A DNA stretch of 54,978 nucleotides from CAZHMN01 sp964533705 (lineage in GTDB: Bacteria; Electryoneota; B3-LCP), in contig CAZHMN010000007.1 of NCBI GenBank assembly GCA_964533705.1, positions 1 to 54,978 of the forward strand. Reading direction: 5' to 3'. The position numbers and the translations under genes were made by a program. Positions 32,782-41,212 of the stretch are shown here, piece by piece. Position 1 is the stretch's first letter, and each line of letters begins with the position of its first letter. The notes under the pieces are model-generated. The model did not search any database and had not been told where the DNA came from. It saw only the letters and a list, made by a program, of their open reading frames with translations.

Positions 32782-33765
32782 TCACCCTCTGTATATGGCA
32801 TCTATAATTTCTTGATTGGCCAAACCCTCTTCTCCCGGGATCGCTACAGGTTGAAGCCCTCGGATTGCCTGTGAAAATGACGTTATCAAATCACCGTACA
32901 TGTTTCCCGTATTCACGGTCAAGCATTTGGATTGTTCTTTCGTTTCCAGGTGCAGATCAAGATCAGCCCAGGGCAGAGTAAAGGACTCCGCATAGGCTCT
33001 GCCGTAACTTCCAACGACTTCCAACCTGCTGCTATAGGGTATCTCATAGGAGCAGAAGATGCCGCCCGTCACCCCGGATGCAAATCGAAGGACTACTTCA
33101 ACCGTTCTTTCCACGTTGTTTTTCCTTCCGGCTGGAGTTACGATGGCTTGAACTTCCGACACGTCACCCATAAGGAACCTCAACGTGTCCAGACAATGCA
33201 CGCCGACGTCCACCATCGGGCCGCCACCGGCGACCTCGGGGTCGAAGACCCAGTTTCTCGGTGATTCCTCCGCCCGATACGAAAAAGTCGCACGAGCTGT
33301 GACGATTTCGCCCAGTATGCCTTCCGCAATCCATCTTTTTATCTGCAAAACGAGGGGGGAAAAGCGCAACGTTTGAGCTACCATCAGAAGCACTCCCGCA
33401 GAGCGGCAGGCAGCGATGATTCTTCGGCAACCTTCGGAGCTGGTGGCTAACGGTTTTTCACAGAGAACGTGCTTACCGGCTTGCGCCGCCGCAACGGCCT
33501 GTTCTTCGTGCGCGCAGTTGGCGCTGGTGATGTAAACTGCATCAACGTGCGGATCTGAGAGAAGACTCTCGATGTCACCGTAACCCGCCGGAATGCCGTA
33601 CTTCTCCGCTTCGCGCCTGGCCTCATGCCGGTCTCTTTTCTGCAAAGCAACGATTTTCGATCCCCTGATTTGCTGAAAAGCGGGAAGGAGGCGCCGGCGG
33701 CAAAAGCGTCCAAAACCCACCAATCCATAACCGATTGACTTTAGAATGAGAGAGGGATCATTCAT
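32782..33765 (-). CDS. Gfo/Idh/MocA-family NAD(P)-dependent oxidoreductase
   Basis: 327 residues from the ATG at 33765 (the frame extends to 33810, inside the upstream gene). The Rossmann nucleotide-binding motif is YGLVGFGRFCRRRLLPAF, followed by VDAVYITSANCAHEEQAVAA and HVLCEKPLATS, the family's EKP motif. The C-terminal substrate domain includes VAGGGPMVDVGVHCLDTLRF with the catalytic His region. These enzymes oxidise or reduce sugars, inositols or related alcohols. The ATG lies nine bases past the stop of the PEGA gene, so it is last in that operon. Substrate unknown; a nucleotide-sugar or surface-sugar role would fit the neighbours. Confidence 0.9.
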   Translation of the reverse strand: MNDPSLILKSIGYGLVGFGRFCRRRLLPAFQQIRGSKIVALQKRDRHEARREAEKYGIPAGYGDIESLLSDPHVDAVYITSANCAHEEQAVAAAQAGKHVLCEKPLATSSEGCRRIIAACRSAGVLLMVAQTLRFSPLVLQIKRWIAEGILGEIVTARATFSYRAEESPRNWVFDPEVAGGGPMVDVGVHCLDTLRFLMGDVSEVQAIVTPAGRKNNVERTVEVVLRFASGVTGGIFCSYEIPYSSRLEVVGSYGRAYAESFTLPWADLDLHLETKEQSKCLTVNTGNMYGDLITSFSQAIRGLQPVAIPGEEGLANQEIIDAIYRG

Positions 33766-33773
33766 TAATGGAT

Positions 33774-35069
33774 TTAGAGCAGGACAATTTGCTGGAGATA
33801 GTAAAAGCAACGGCTGTTTGCCGATGCCTGAACGCGAATTCGATTTTGGCCTACTCGCAGAAAGGAGTTGACGGGAAAAACCTCCGATTGAAGAGAAGTA
33901 TTCCCCTGGACGGGGATGGTGGGATGGTAGCCTTTTTTTACCGGTCTTTCATTCACGAAAACGTCAATCTCCGCTCGGCCAGCCAGGGCAAACGGGTATT
34001 TTCGGTCGGAGGGATACCCGTAAAGATGCAAATCCAGCGGCTTGTTTCCATCCCAGTTCTCGGGTAGATCAAAGATCATTTCAATATAATCCTGGCCGGG
34101 TGGATTGCGGTTGGAGAAAGCATATCCGATCTCCCAGGCGAAAACGCCGATTTCATCCAGCAACTTTATCCCCGGCCCTGCCACAGGATCCTCTGCAGGA
34201 GCAGATTGATCAAGTACATATCCTTGTGTGAGTTTGCATCTTTGGGTGATCACGCGGCCGGATTGATCCAGATGGGCTGAGATGTAGATGATGGGCAGGT
34301 AAATTCCTTCTAAGCTGGCGTACGGCCAGGACTGTGTCAGAAAGGCCTTCTGCGAGGCGGGAGTGCGATACCCCTCGACCTCCCCGAAACGAACGACAAC
34401 TTCACCTAAGTTCAGATTCGTTTGGGTGACTTTTCCTCTGCCTGCGAAAATGTCATCAATGAAAATGCCGCCCTCAACCGGGCGAGTGACCACCTTGAGC
34501 ATACCATGCAGAATTTCGCCGGCTTCTTCGCTTTGTTTTGTTTCTTTTGTATTGTTTCGAGCTTTCGAGGACTGCTGGATCGAAGGGCTGATTGGTTTTT
34601 TGGAATCCGGAGGCTGCGAAGAAATACGGTCGAAATCTTCGGGTTTGCTCTTGGCGGATTCGTCCGCTGCGGGCGTTGGCTTTTCTTTTTGAATTTTCGG
34701 TTCTGGTGGAATGGGAAGAAGTGAAAAGTTCACCTCTAAGGTTTTGCCCTTTTCAATTTTAACTACCCTATTGGGTGGATCGGGTTCATAACCGGACAAG
34801 CTAACCGAGACGTCGTAAATGTCCGATCTGAGGCGTTTCAGGGGCGTTCCGACTGGTACGTCCGTAACCGAGCCGTTCAGCACGATGTATGCACCAGGTC
34901 GGTTTGCCTTGACCAGCAACGTACCCTTTCGCTCGCCCAAGATGGAGAGTGATAAGATCAGTGCCAGGATGCCCCCGGCAACAAGCAGGAGTATGCCGTA
35001 TCGTGTGCGGCGGCGAATGGTGATCAGGTTTTGGTCTCGGCCGAGCCCCGTTTGGCGGCTTAGGAACAT
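33774..35069 (-). CDS. Membrane-anchored PEGA-domain protein
   Basis: 431 residues. A cytoplasmic basic N terminus is followed by a transmembrane helix (about 26-46) and a PEGA domain (about 50-118: GTLLVKANRPGAYIVLNGSV, then VPVGTPLKRL and LSGYEP). A long Pro/Ser/Lys-rich linker (118-185) leads to a second PEGA-like unit (LKVVTRPVEGGIFIDD) and a C-terminal beta-sandwich-like domain (EMIFDLPENWDGNKPLDLHL; VFVNERPVKKGYHP). PEGA domains are found in surface-layer and cell-wall-associated proteins and are thought to bind glycans or peptides. It is followed by the Gfo/Idh gene after nine bases. Role in envelope architecture is inference. Confidence 0.78.
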   Translation of the reverse strand: MFLSRQTGLGRDQNLITIRRRTRYGILLLVAGGILALILSLSILGERKGTLLVKANRPGAYIVLNGSVTDVPVGTPLKRLRSDIYDVSVSLSGYEPDPPNRVVKIEKGKTLEVNFSLLPIPPEPKIQKEKPTPAADESAKSKPEDFDRISSQPPDSKKPISPSIQQSSKARNNTKETKQSEEAGEILHGMLKVVTRPVEGGIFIDDIFAGRGKVTQTNLNLGEVVVRFGEVEGYRTPASQKAFLTQSWPYASLEGIYLPIIYISAHLDQSGRVITQRCKLTQGYVLDQSAPAEDPVAGPGIKLLDEIGVFAWEIGYAFSNRNPPGQDYIEMIFDLPENWDGNKPLDLHLYGYPSDRKYPFALAGRAEIDVFVNERPVKKGYHPTIPVQGNTSLQSEVFPVNSFLRVGQNRIRVQASANSRCFYYLQQIVLL

Positions 35070-35092
35070 ACTTCGGAAACTTATTGCTGTCG

Positions 35093-35722
35093 CTAAAAAT
35101 TAAAACTTAAGGTTATACCGTCTTTCGTCGGCGTTACCCGTAGAGTGTTTTGGATGGGAACTTTTTCGTAGTGCGGGGTCAATCCTACGATAAGGCAGGC
35201 TACCGCTCCAGCGACGCTGATCTGTCCCCAGGTTCTCTGCTTCTGCGATCGATCCCGGGTAGAGTTGAATTCCAGACCTAAATCCTCCAGGTATTGAGAT
35301 TCCTTGTAAGTGTCGGCGCTCTTTATTAGCTGGTTTACACCGAAATAACCCAGTATCGCCGTTCCGCCCAGCAAGGGCCAGAAGGGAAAGCGAACAACTT
35401 TCCGATATTCTCCGGTGGGCTGGGGGAAAGAAACTTCGTGAAGGTCAATGTCAGGTTCGCCGATTGCAATCTGGGATGATTTAAGTGCGTTCTGCTGTTG
35501 AACGCCATCGTACAGAATTTGGCCGCTATCATCAACCGCACGGAAGATTTCACTGTTTTCGAATACCAACAGCTCGCCGTCCGACAGCTCTACCTGGAAA
35601 TGAGTGCTATCCAGGCGTGTAACCTTGCCGTCGTGAACACCGCCTCCCTTCAAGTAAATCACGTCTGCCTGTGACGCCTGCGTGATCAGCAGACAGAAGG
35701 TGAAAACAGCTATCCCCCTCAT
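35093..35722 (-). CDS. Exported small envelope protein of unknown function
   Basis: 209 residues from the ATG at 35722, which has GGGAG upstream; the TTG at 35740 is less likely. A signal peptide ends near ASQA. The mature N terminus DVIYLKGGGVHDGKVTRLDS is the 'LKxGxxxxGxV' beta unit common in FCB envelope proteins that report on expression cassettes. Two transmembrane helices sit at about 110-128 and 170-190 with a hydrophilic loop between. No enzyme motif is seen. It begins an operon with the PEGA and Gfo/Idh genes, driven by the promoter at 35817. Confidence 0.65.
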   Translation of the reverse strand: MRGIAVFTFCLLITQASQADVIYLKGGGVHDGKVTRLDSTHFQVELSDGELLVFENSEIFRAVDDSGQILYDGVQQQNALKSSQIAIGEPDIDLHEVSFPQPTGEYRKVVRFPFWPLLGGTAILGYFGVNQLIKSADTYKESQYLEDLGLEFNSTRDRSQKQRTWGQISVAGAVACLIVGLTPHYEKVPIQNTLRVTPTKDGITLSFNF

Positions 35723-35816
35723 ACTCACTCCCGCATCCAACGAACAATCCCGAATTTTGTTCAGGCTCTAAACCCGATTAGCTACCGAATCGAAGACGGG
35801 TCACCATTTAAATCAT

Positions 35817-35845
35817 AAGTTAGAGTTAGACGCTAAAAAAGTCAA
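35817..35845 (-). promoter_or_regulatory. Candidate sigma70-type promoter of the envelope/PEGA/Gfo operon
   Basis: Minus-strand TTGACT (35845-35840), 17 bases, and TAACTT (35822-35817). The ATG at 35722 lies about 95 bases downstream. The remainder of 35723-35952 holds no gene. Confidence 0.5.
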
Positions 35846-35952
35846 GAAAAATCATACCGATCCTCAGGGGAGAGCTCCAAAGTTTAAGTAGCTCTTTAAT
35901 GAACCTTAGAACGAATGATGCGGATCGTCCAAATAGGAATTACTGAAGGATT

Positions 35953-37326
35953 CTACTGAAGCGAGTTGGCGGATTTGATTCCTAATTTTTTCATCTTCAA
36001 GTAGAAGTTTTGTCGCGGGATACCGGAGGCTTTCGCGGCCGCGCTGACGTTGTAATTCGAGGCTTTCAGAGCGGAGAGGATAAACTGCCGCTCGAATTGG
36101 AGTTTTGCCTGGTTGTAGAATTTTATCTCAGGCCGGCGGATTTTCTCCCCTCGTTCATCGTGGATGCAGCTCGGCAGATCTTCTATTTTTATCAGTTCGT
36201 TCTCACACAATGCAATAGCGCGTTCCAAGACGTTCTGCAGTTCTCTGATATTTCCGGGCCAGCGGTATTTTCGCAGTTGTTCCATCGCTTCCGGATCGAT
36301 TTTGGAAACTGGTTTTCTCATCTTGGCGGCGGTGATACGCATGAAGTGATTCGCCAGAGCGGGGATGTCTTCATCTCTTTCCCGCAGAGGCGGCAAGTCA
36401 ATGTTGATGACGTTCAACCGATAGTAAAGATCCTCGCGAAAGTCACCTTTGTTGACCATTTCGCGTAGATTCATATGAGTGGCGGCTATTACACGGCAGT
36501 CCACTTCGACGTCCTTTTCCCCACCGACGCGCCGAAAGGTTTTTTCCTGCAATATACGCAGAAGCTTCACTTGAAGATTGGGTGGCATGTCTCCGATTTC
36601 GTCAAGCAGGATAGTTCCATGATTGGCTTTCTCAAAGTAACCGCTGGTGCGCTTGACCGCGCCGGTGAAAGCACCCCGCTCATGCCCGAACAGTAGCGAT
36701 TCGAGAAGCCCCTCCGGCAATCCACCGCAATTAATGGCGATGAAGGGTTGGCCGGATCGGTTGGATAACGAATGAATTCTCTTGGCGATGACTTCTTTAC
36801 CTGTGCCCGTTTCGCCTGTGATCAGAACGGTCGTATCCAGAGGAGCCGTCTGTTCCACTATTCGTAGAACTCTGGAAAATGTATCTCCGCCGATCAGAAC
36901 GGGCTCTCCTTTTAGATTTTTAAGCTGTCGGCGCAGTTCGCGGTTTTCCTGCTCGAGGCGGCGGGCTTTCAAAGCTCTCTTCACCGCTAACGCCAAGACC
37001 TCGGGATCCGGCAGTGGTTTTTCGATAAAATCCTCCGCTCCCAGCTTGATGGCCCGCACCGCCGCCGAAATTGATCCCTTGCCGCTCATCAGCAATACGC
37101 TGGTGTCACTCCTCTCGGCTTTGATTCGCTCCAGTAAATCCAGTCCTGAAAGTCCCGGCATAACCATGTCCGTTAGAACCAGGTCAAAAGCCTTGCGCCC
37201 CAGCTCATCGAGAGCTTCCTGGGCGTCGGAACACATGGTGATATCGCGCTCCGGTTCCTGGAGAGTTACCCGGCAGAGTTCCCGGCTGGACTCCTCGTCG
37301 TCAACGATTAGAATGTGCTCCTTCAA
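35953..37326 (-). CDS. NtrC-family sigma54-dependent response regulator
   Basis: 457 residues in the canonical order. A receiver domain has the phosphoacceptor Asp53 (DLVLTDMVMPG) with acidic pair DDEES. An AAA+ domain follows with Walker A GETGTGKEVIAKRIH, the sigma54-contact loop ERGAFTGAVKRTSG, Walker B ILLDEIGDMP and an arginine-finger region. The C-terminal Fis-type helix-turn-helix reads NYNVSAAAKASGIPRQNFYL. It should activate sigma54 promoters when phosphorylated by the kinase encoded just upstream; the two genes overlap by four bases (ATGA). Targets are not evident in this window. Confidence 0.95.
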   Translation of the reverse strand: MKEHILIVDDEESSRELCRVTLQEPERDITMCSDAQEALDELGRKAFDLVLTDMVMPGLSGLDLLERIKAERSDTSVLLMSGKGSISAAVRAIKLGAEDFIEKPLPDPEVLALAVKRALKARRLEQENRELRRQLKNLKGEPVLIGGDTFSRVLRIVEQTAPLDTTVLITGETGTGKEVIAKRIHSLSNRSGQPFIAINCGGLPEGLLESLLFGHERGAFTGAVKRTSGYFEKANHGTILLDEIGDMPPNLQVKLLRILQEKTFRRVGGEKDVEVDCRVIAATHMNLREMVNKGDFREDLYYRLNVINIDLPPLRERDEDIPALANHFMRITAAKMRKPVSKIDPEAMEQLRKYRWPGNIRELQNVLERAIALCENELIKIEDLPSCIHDERGEKIRRPEIKFYNQAKLQFERQFILSALKASNYNVSAAAKASGIPRQNFYLKMKKLGIKSANSLQ

Positions 37327-39476
37327 ACCAGTACCTCGGCAGAATAGGTTTCGCTCACTTCGGATTTGCTATTTTTGATATAAGGAATGTGAAGTGTCAT
37401 ACAGGTGCCTTTGCCAGGCTCACTGGTAACCTCGAATTTGACGTCGTACGGTTCCAGTACCTTTCGAGCGATTGCCAGGCCCAATCCGGCGCCGCTGGGG
37501 ATTCCTTCTTTGCGATCGCGGCGCTTGGTGCTGAAGAAGGGCAGGAAGATTTTGTTCAAATTTTCAGGGGGTATGCCGACGCCAGTGTCTTCAATTTCAA
37601 TCCGTATTTCTTCCTGGCTGTACCGAGTCCGCAGGAATAACTTGTGGATGGGACTTTCAGATAGTGCGTCGATTGAGTTGATGATGATGTTCAAAATTGC
37701 GTGGCTGAAATCGCCGTACACGCCCTGGATAGGGGGCAAGTTGGGATCAAAATCGAAGTGCTTCTCCACGTTGTGTTTGTAAAAGAGATCTGCTTCCAAG
37801 AACTTTATCTCATCCTGGATGATTTCATTCAGATTCAAAGCTTCTTCCCGATGGATTCCCGTGCGGTGCCAGCGATGCCCCAGGTTGGAAACCTGTTCCG
37901 CCATGCGTCTCGCGTCCATGTTGATGCGCTGCGGAAGTTCAGATTCTGGCTGTTCCTTGCAGAGCAAACTCGAAAATCCCATGATGCTGTTCAAAGGCCC
38001 GTTGATATTGTGGATGATTCCCTGTGAGTACAGGCCTAAGAAGGCCATCCGAGACGCTTCGATTAATTCAATTTCAAGATCATTTCGCTCCGTTATATCC
38101 ACGAAAGTTGATAGAATTCCTGTCACTGTTCCAGGTTGGTCTTCCAGATATCCTGAAGTTTTCAGAGCTTGGATTCTGCGTCCGTCGCAGCGGACCCATT
38201 CAACTTCTTCCGTAATAAACCCCCTTTTGTCCTCGAGGCGCTGTCCCTTCGTCGCGATCATGCTGTCGAGCTGAACGGGTTCATCGCCACTCGATATTTC
38301 ATCAAAACTGATTCCGAGGAGTTCTTCCATTCGGGGATTCATATAGACGACTTCGTGGGATGTATTCTCGATTAACACCCCCTCTTTCATCGCCAAAATC
38401 ATGGTCCGAAAGGTGAGAAGTTCGTCGCGCTGGATGGAGAGCTGCATCAGCATTTGATTAAATGAACGGGACATCGAAGCGATCTCGCCGCCTCCGGTAA
38501 CCGGAACTCGACGTGTGAGATCCCCCGTGCGACTTACCTCTTCCATCGTTTTCGAAAGCCCGCGTATGGGGCGTTCAATCCACAATCCCAGAACCAGGGC
38601 TGTTAACAATACCAATGTCAAAAGCGGCAGTCCAAAATATAGTAATACCTCGCGGATGGAGTCTTGGATGACGTGTGCCGGAGACTTGAAATTCGTCCAG
38701 CCAACTGTTGCAATCTCAGTCCCATTTATATCTCTCAATCCCTGAAATCCAATTATCCGATTTTGATTTTTGGCTTCGAAAAAGTAAGTGCCCTGGCGAG
38801 TGACCAAATCTGAAAATATATCACTGGGATCAATCAGGGGGAGTGTACTGGTAGTATCCGTCGTAGCTAACAGGCGGCTCCCATAGTAGACCATCAAGTC
38901 AGCCTCCTGGCCGGCCTGAAGCTCCAACAAGAAGCGGTGTGTCAACCTGCGTCCGAACACCAGGCTGCCCAGCGGCGATCCATTCCGTGTGATATCCGCC
39001 TTGGCTAATAGCCAGAGGTTCCTCGGAGTTGATATCCATCCGGAACTTGCTGTATACCCGGGTTCGAACAGCGGTATGGGAAGATCGCTTTTTAAGTGCT
39101 CATTTTTGAGCCAACTGTAGAGAGCGTTCCCCTTTGTATCGTTCAGAGCCAGGTAATCCAGATTGTAGCTCTGCGGTGCCCAATCCGCCAAATTCTCTTT
39201 TGCCCAGGTTGAATCGGGATTTGTGAAAAAGTTGGTCAACTCTTCCCAGCCTGCCACTCCATTGGCTGCTTCCATCAGTCGATGCTCCACAGCATCGAAG
39301 GAGCGAGCGGTATGTTCGAGTCCATCACGAATTTGAGCATCACGCAGCGTCCGAAAGCTGCTGCTCCCCAATCCTATCAATACCTGATAGCATAAAAGCA
39401 GAGGCAGAAGACTGACAACGCAGAGAAAGACGAAAAGCTTGACGCGGACGGGAAGTTGTTTACGTTTCTTCTTCAT
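37323..39476 (-). CDS. Membrane sensor histidine kinase (HAMP-PAS) paired with the NtrC regulator
   Basis: 717 residues. A transmembrane helix (about 12-33), a large periplasmic sensor (about 35-275, Cache-like by length), a second helix (about 277-300), a HAMP linker (WIERPIRGLSKTMEEVSRTG) and a PAS domain (about 355-470). The DHp helix carries GIIHNINGPLNSIMGFSSLL with the phosphorylated His, then the ATPase domain with ILNIIINSIDAL, IEDTGVGIPPENL and a GAGLGLAIARKVLE G2 box. It should autophosphorylate on an external signal and pass phosphate to the NtrC protein, whose gene overlaps its stop by four bases. The ligand cannot be read. Confidence 0.93.
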   Translation of the reverse strand: MKKKRKQLPVRVKLFVFLCVVSLLPLLLCYQVLIGLGSSSFRTLRDAQIRDGLEHTARSFDAVEHRLMEAANGVAGWEELTNFFTNPDSTWAKENLADWAPQSYNLDYLALNDTKGNALYSWLKNEHLKSDLPIPLFEPGYTASSGWISTPRNLWLLAKADITRNGSPLGSLVFGRRLTHRFLLELQAGQEADLMVYYGSRLLATTDTTSTLPLIDPSDIFSDLVTRQGTYFFEAKNQNRIIGFQGLRDINGTEIATVGWTNFKSPAHVIQDSIREVLLYFGLPLLTLVLLTALVLGLWIERPIRGLSKTMEEVSRTGDLTRRVPVTGGGEIASMSRSFNQMLMQLSIQRDELLTFRTMILAMKEGVLIENTSHEVVYMNPRMEELLGISFDEISSGDEPVQLDSMIATKGQRLEDKRGFITEEVEWVRCDGRRIQALKTSGYLEDQPGTVTGILSTFVDITERNDLEIELIEASRMAFLGLYSQGIIHNINGPLNSIMGFSSLLCKEQPESELPQRINMDARRMAEQVSNLGHRWHRTGIHREEALNLNEIIQDEIKFLEADLFYKHNVEKHFDFDPNLPPIQGVYGDFSHAILNIIINSIDALSESPIHKLFLRTRYSQEEIRIEIEDTGVGIPPENLNKIFLPFFSTKRRDRKEGIPSGAGLGLAIARKVLEPYDVKFEVTSEPGKGTCMTLHIPYIKNSKSEVSETYSAEVLV

Positions 39477-39512
39477 TAATAGCTGAAAAAGGGAGATAGG
39501 ACTTCAGCTTTG

Positions 39513-39541
39513 ATAATAACGTCAATTGACCCACAAGTCAA
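39513..39541 (-). promoter_or_regulatory. Strong sigma70-type promoter of the histidine kinase/NtrC operon
   Basis: Minus-strand TTGACT (39541-39536), 17 bases, TATTAT (39518-39513). The kinase ATG at 39476 lies 36 bases past the -10. Confidence 0.7.
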
Positions 39542-39618
39542 GGGATTTAAGCTATGCTGAAAGGGGGAAGGCGTTTAATGGATTCAGGAGGTCTTTTTGA
39601 CCCCCCATTGTTGAGAAA

Positions 39619-41079
39619 TCATGGCTGGCAGCGCACCTGGAAGAAGCGGTAGGTTTCCGGTGCGGAAATTGTAACCGGAGGAAGCGTTACAGTGGTTAGA
39701 GAGTCTCCGGCGAGTCTGTTGTGGAAGGGTAAGTCTGATGCGTAAACCGTGTAACTTGAAACGGTAATCGGCCGACCGAATACGTCCTCGGTGACTGGAG
39801 ACCAGTTGAGGAGCACCTGGTCAGCGCTCAGCCACGATAGCGTAACCACAGGGGCTTGTGGAGGCCCCCAATTGTTCATTTCAGCCAGAGCCCAGGCAGC
39901 CAAATCGTTCTGGACAGTCTCAACCGTCTCAGGTGAAGGTAGGCCGGTAGTCCGCCATTCGTCCAGGGCGGCATTTCCGGCGAATGCAGCGTAATTTTCC
40001 AGCGAATCCAGAAAGGGCAGCAAGCCTTCGCCCCGTTCATCTATCAACTTCCAGGTATCCATGGCGTCGCTGGCCCATTGAGTTTGGTAGAGGTAATCGC
40101 GAAATTCCTGCGCTTTGAAGTTTAGCTCGGAATGATGAGCACCGTCAAATTCTACCGGCGTAGAACCGGCGTGCACCCAGAGCGGCAAGGCGATAGTGCA
40201 GATCGGTTCACCGACCAGAGCCCAGATAGTAAATAACAGGGGATCTTCTCCCGGCAGAATGCCCTGGATGGCAAAACCCGATCGTGTGATGTCTCGATTG
40301 ATAGCGTCGTGCGTGTGAATCAGGCCGTATGGAAGCAATTCTTCACGGCCTTCGAAGGGCAGCGGGTAGGGGTCGTTTTCTTCGTTGACGATGTCCGTTA
40401 AAATGCTCTGGGTTACGAATAGATGCGAGATAAAACCGCCGGCATAGGCCGAATCTAATAGGGCTAAAACGCGGTCGTGACGGTGCTGGCCCAGATGGTA
40501 AGGCCCTCCTTCGTAAGCGAAGTTGGCCCGAACCATATAGCCGTTTGGAGCGGCACTGCTATCGTCCAGATCGAAACGGAAGTGTTCGTATGAGGCCGCT
40601 TCGAACAGCGCCCCGGCACCGCTGGCGTCTATAACGCCGTAAATCGCCGGCAGAGTGCGGCCGCAGATGTCGGTGGAATCCATAATGGCCTGAAAATCTT
40701 CCACCGTCTGGCAGGTTCTAAGAGCCAGATCCATGATATAGCCGTCATCATCCGGGCCGGGCACCTGGTCGTCAAAATTCCAGGCGTTGGCGTTGTTAAT
40801 AGCGAAGCCGACTTCATTAACTCCGCCCCAGGCTTGATCTTCAACGCCTGCGTATGATACAGAAATATAGCGGTACGGACCGTTGGCGTTGTAATAGAAT
40901 TCCTGGTCCGGGTTGGAAGAATTATCCCGGTTCTTGAACAGCAAGGGGCGGCCATCCACCGTGGCGCTACCGCTTACCATCGCGATCGTGGAAGCTAGAC
41001 TCGGCGGACAGAGCTGCACCAGTGAAACGGCTATTGAGAGTATGATAACCGGAAGAATCCGATTGCACCCACCGTGCAT
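39619..41079 (-). CDS. Secreted Ntn-hydrolase-like protein (acyl-transferase/C45-C69-like) with FN3-like C terminus
   Basis: 486 residues. A signal peptide covers about 1-29 (ends PPSLA). The mature protein opens STIAMVSGSATVDGRPLLF then KNRDNSS, the pattern of the AAT/C45 and C69 Ntn hydrolases (usually CT...A..DG..L..RN.D). The usual N-terminal Cys nucleophile is Ser30 here. Downstream motifs AWGGVNEVGFAINNANAW and YGVIDASGAGALFEA fit the fold. The last ~80 residues look like a fibronectin-III-type domain. It may cleave amide bonds of peptides or acylated metabolites outside the cell, or be inactive. AAGGA precedes the ATG. Confidence 0.75.
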   Translation of the reverse strand: MHGGCNRILPVIILSIAVSLVQLCPPSLASTIAMVSGSATVDGRPLLFKNRDNSSNPDQEFYYNANGPYRYISVSYAGVEDQAWGGVNEVGFAINNANAWNFDDQVPGPDDDGYIMDLALRTCQTVEDFQAIMDSTDICGRTLPAIYGVIDASGAGALFEAASYEHFRFDLDDSSAAPNGYMVRANFAYEGGPYHLGQHRHDRVLALLDSAYAGGFISHLFVTQSILTDIVNEENDPYPLPFEGREELLPYGLIHTHDAINRDITRSGFAIQGILPGEDPLLFTIWALVGEPICTIALPLWVHAGSTPVEFDGAHHSELNFKAQEFRDYLYQTQWASDAMDTWKLIDERGEGLLPFLDSLENYAAFAGNAALDEWRTTGLPSPETVETVQNDLAAWALAEMNNWGPPQAPVVTLSWLSADQVLLNWSPVTEDVFGRPITVSSYTVYASDLPFHNRLAGDSLTTVTLPPVTISAPETYRFFQVRCQP

Positions 41080-41119
41080 TAGAGAGTTCCTTATGATTCT
41101 CTGCCGTGCTAATCAAATT

Positions 41120-41149
41120 AATATAACACTATTACTGCTATTTTGTCAA
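41120..41149 (-). promoter_or_regulatory. Strong sigma70 promoter of the Ntn-hydrolase gene
   Basis: A perfect TTGACA (41149-41144) and TATATT (41125-41120) with 18-base spacing on the minus strand, 41 bases upstream of the ATG. The surA-like operon ends at 41213, so this gene is expressed separately. Confidence 0.75.
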
Positions 41150-41212
41150 TAGAGAAATGGCAAATATGCAAATTATTTAATCCTTGTCTATCCAAAGAGT
41201 ACTTTTTGCTGA

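Noticed and set aside
35866..35897. AGAGCT...AGCTCT hairpin as a terminator after the NtrC gene
   Set aside because: No T run follows on either strand and the loop is long.
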